In this document: positions 5,230 through 5,577 of the stretch, piece after piece
Numbering within the stretch: position 1 is the first letter of the stretch
Layout: the number at the start of each line of letters is the position of its first letter
DNA from: Verrucomicrobiota bacterium
Lineage (GTDB): Bacteria; Verrucomicrobiota; Kiritimatiellia; CAIQIC01; Lenti-01
Length of the DNA: 5,577 bases
Assembly (NCBI GenBank): GCA_022709625.1
Contig: JAKLIL010000141.1
Coordinates: 1 to 5,577, forward strand
Direction: 5' to 3'
The notes under the pieces: model-generated
The model's database searches: none
What the model was told of the DNA's origin: nothing
What the model saw: the letters and a program-made list of their open reading frames with translations, nothing else
Translations under genes and position numbers: made by a program

Positions 5230-5577
5230 TCAGGACAGGATGCCGCGGCAGCGGAGTTCGTAGAAGGCGGCCTTGCAGGCGCGGACGTCGGCGAGGGCGT
5301 CGTGGGCGTCGGCGAAGGCCTTCTTGAAGAGCTTGCGATGGAGTTCGGTCAGGTTGGGGTACTTGAAGCCGTAGTAACCGGGGAGGGCGCAGAATTCGGT
5401 GGCTTCCTTCATCGTGCAGCGGGTCTGCTTGCCGGCGAGGGGATGGGGCCGGCCGAGGCGGAGGCATTCGGCGCCGAGAATCTTTTCGTCGAAGGAAATA
5501 TTGTGGGCGACCACGACGGCGGCCTGTTCGATCCGCGGCAGGATTTCGTCGAGGGCTTCGGCGAGGGAGATGCCTTC
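5230..5577 (-). CDS. DnaQ-like DEDDh 3'-5' exonuclease, 5' end outside the window
   Basis: The 115 C-terminal residues are present; the frame stays open to the right edge, so the start and the first catalytic motif (DxE) lie beyond it. What is visible fits the RNase T/DnaQ fold: EGISLAEALDEILPRIEQAAVVVAHNISFDEKIL carries the Exo II motif (VAHNxxFD, complement of about 5485-5511), and AHDALADV carries the Exo III motif (HxxxxD, complement of about 5284-5307). Catalytic His and Asp are intact. The intervening TRCTMKEATEFC...YPNLTELHRKLFKKAF is typical of stand-alone epsilon-like exonucleases. These remove nucleotides from DNA 3' ends, either as the proofreading subunit of DNA polymerase III or in repair; the fragment cannot tell which, so I give no symbol. 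An internal GTG (complement of 5512-5514) is probably not the start because the upstream codons fit the family. The gene converges on tilS and ends one base beyond the 69-base palindrome. Confidence 0.88.
   Translation of the reverse strand, partial: EGISLAEALDEILPRIEQAAVVVAHNISFDEKILGAECLRLGRPHPLAGKQTRCTMKEATEFCALPGYYGFKYPNLTELHRKLFKKAFADAHDALADVRACKAAFYELRCRGILS

Overview
This is a GC-rich bacterial chromosomal segment with five genes on the plus strand and one on the minus strand, tightly packed. From left to right it holds the 3' part of argH (argininosuccinate lyase), a small cysteine-rich PilZ-like protein, a secreted protein that looks like an archaemetzincin without its catalytic zinc site, serS (seryl-tRNA synthetase) and tilS (tRNA-Ile lysidine synthetase). 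Facing these, and running off the right edge, is the 3' part of a DnaQ-type exonuclease gene. No rRNA, tRNA, CRISPR array or complete insertion sequence is visible. No gene-free stretch exceeds about 170 bases.

The combination of high GC, few Shine-Dalgarno sites and short TTTTCCA...TGGAAAA dyads read through inside a protein gene suggests the Planctomycetota-Verrucomicrobiota-Kiritimatiellota group, perhaps Kiritimatiellota. This is an inference from recalled patterns and no marker gene proves it.

Layout: argH ends at 1278. An 84-base gap follows with a plausible sigma-70-type promoter (TTGACA, 16 bases, TAGATT) for the PilZ-like gene at 1363. A 170-base gap then contains short palindromes, a weak promoter candidate and a good ribosome binding site for the secreted protein at 1893. 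serS starts 14 bases after that gene ends, and tilS starts about 7 bases after serS, so these three are probably cotranscribed. serS and tilS both serve translation (serine charging; lysidine at position 34 of the AUA-reading tRNA-Ile). The work of the two small upstream proteins is unknown.

Three things stand out. (1) Four copies of a 19-base dyad lie inside tilS at an exact 31-base period, read in all three frames between two conserved TilS regions without breaking the gene. (2) A 69-base, nearly perfect palindrome beginning and ending in GGGGTCAGGC/GCCTGACCCC fills the convergent tilS/exonuclease junction and supplies the tilS stop codon; it resembles a REP/MITE-type element. (3) The secreted protein keeps the spacing and four cysteines of the archaemetzincin signature but has lost all its catalytic His and Glu residues.
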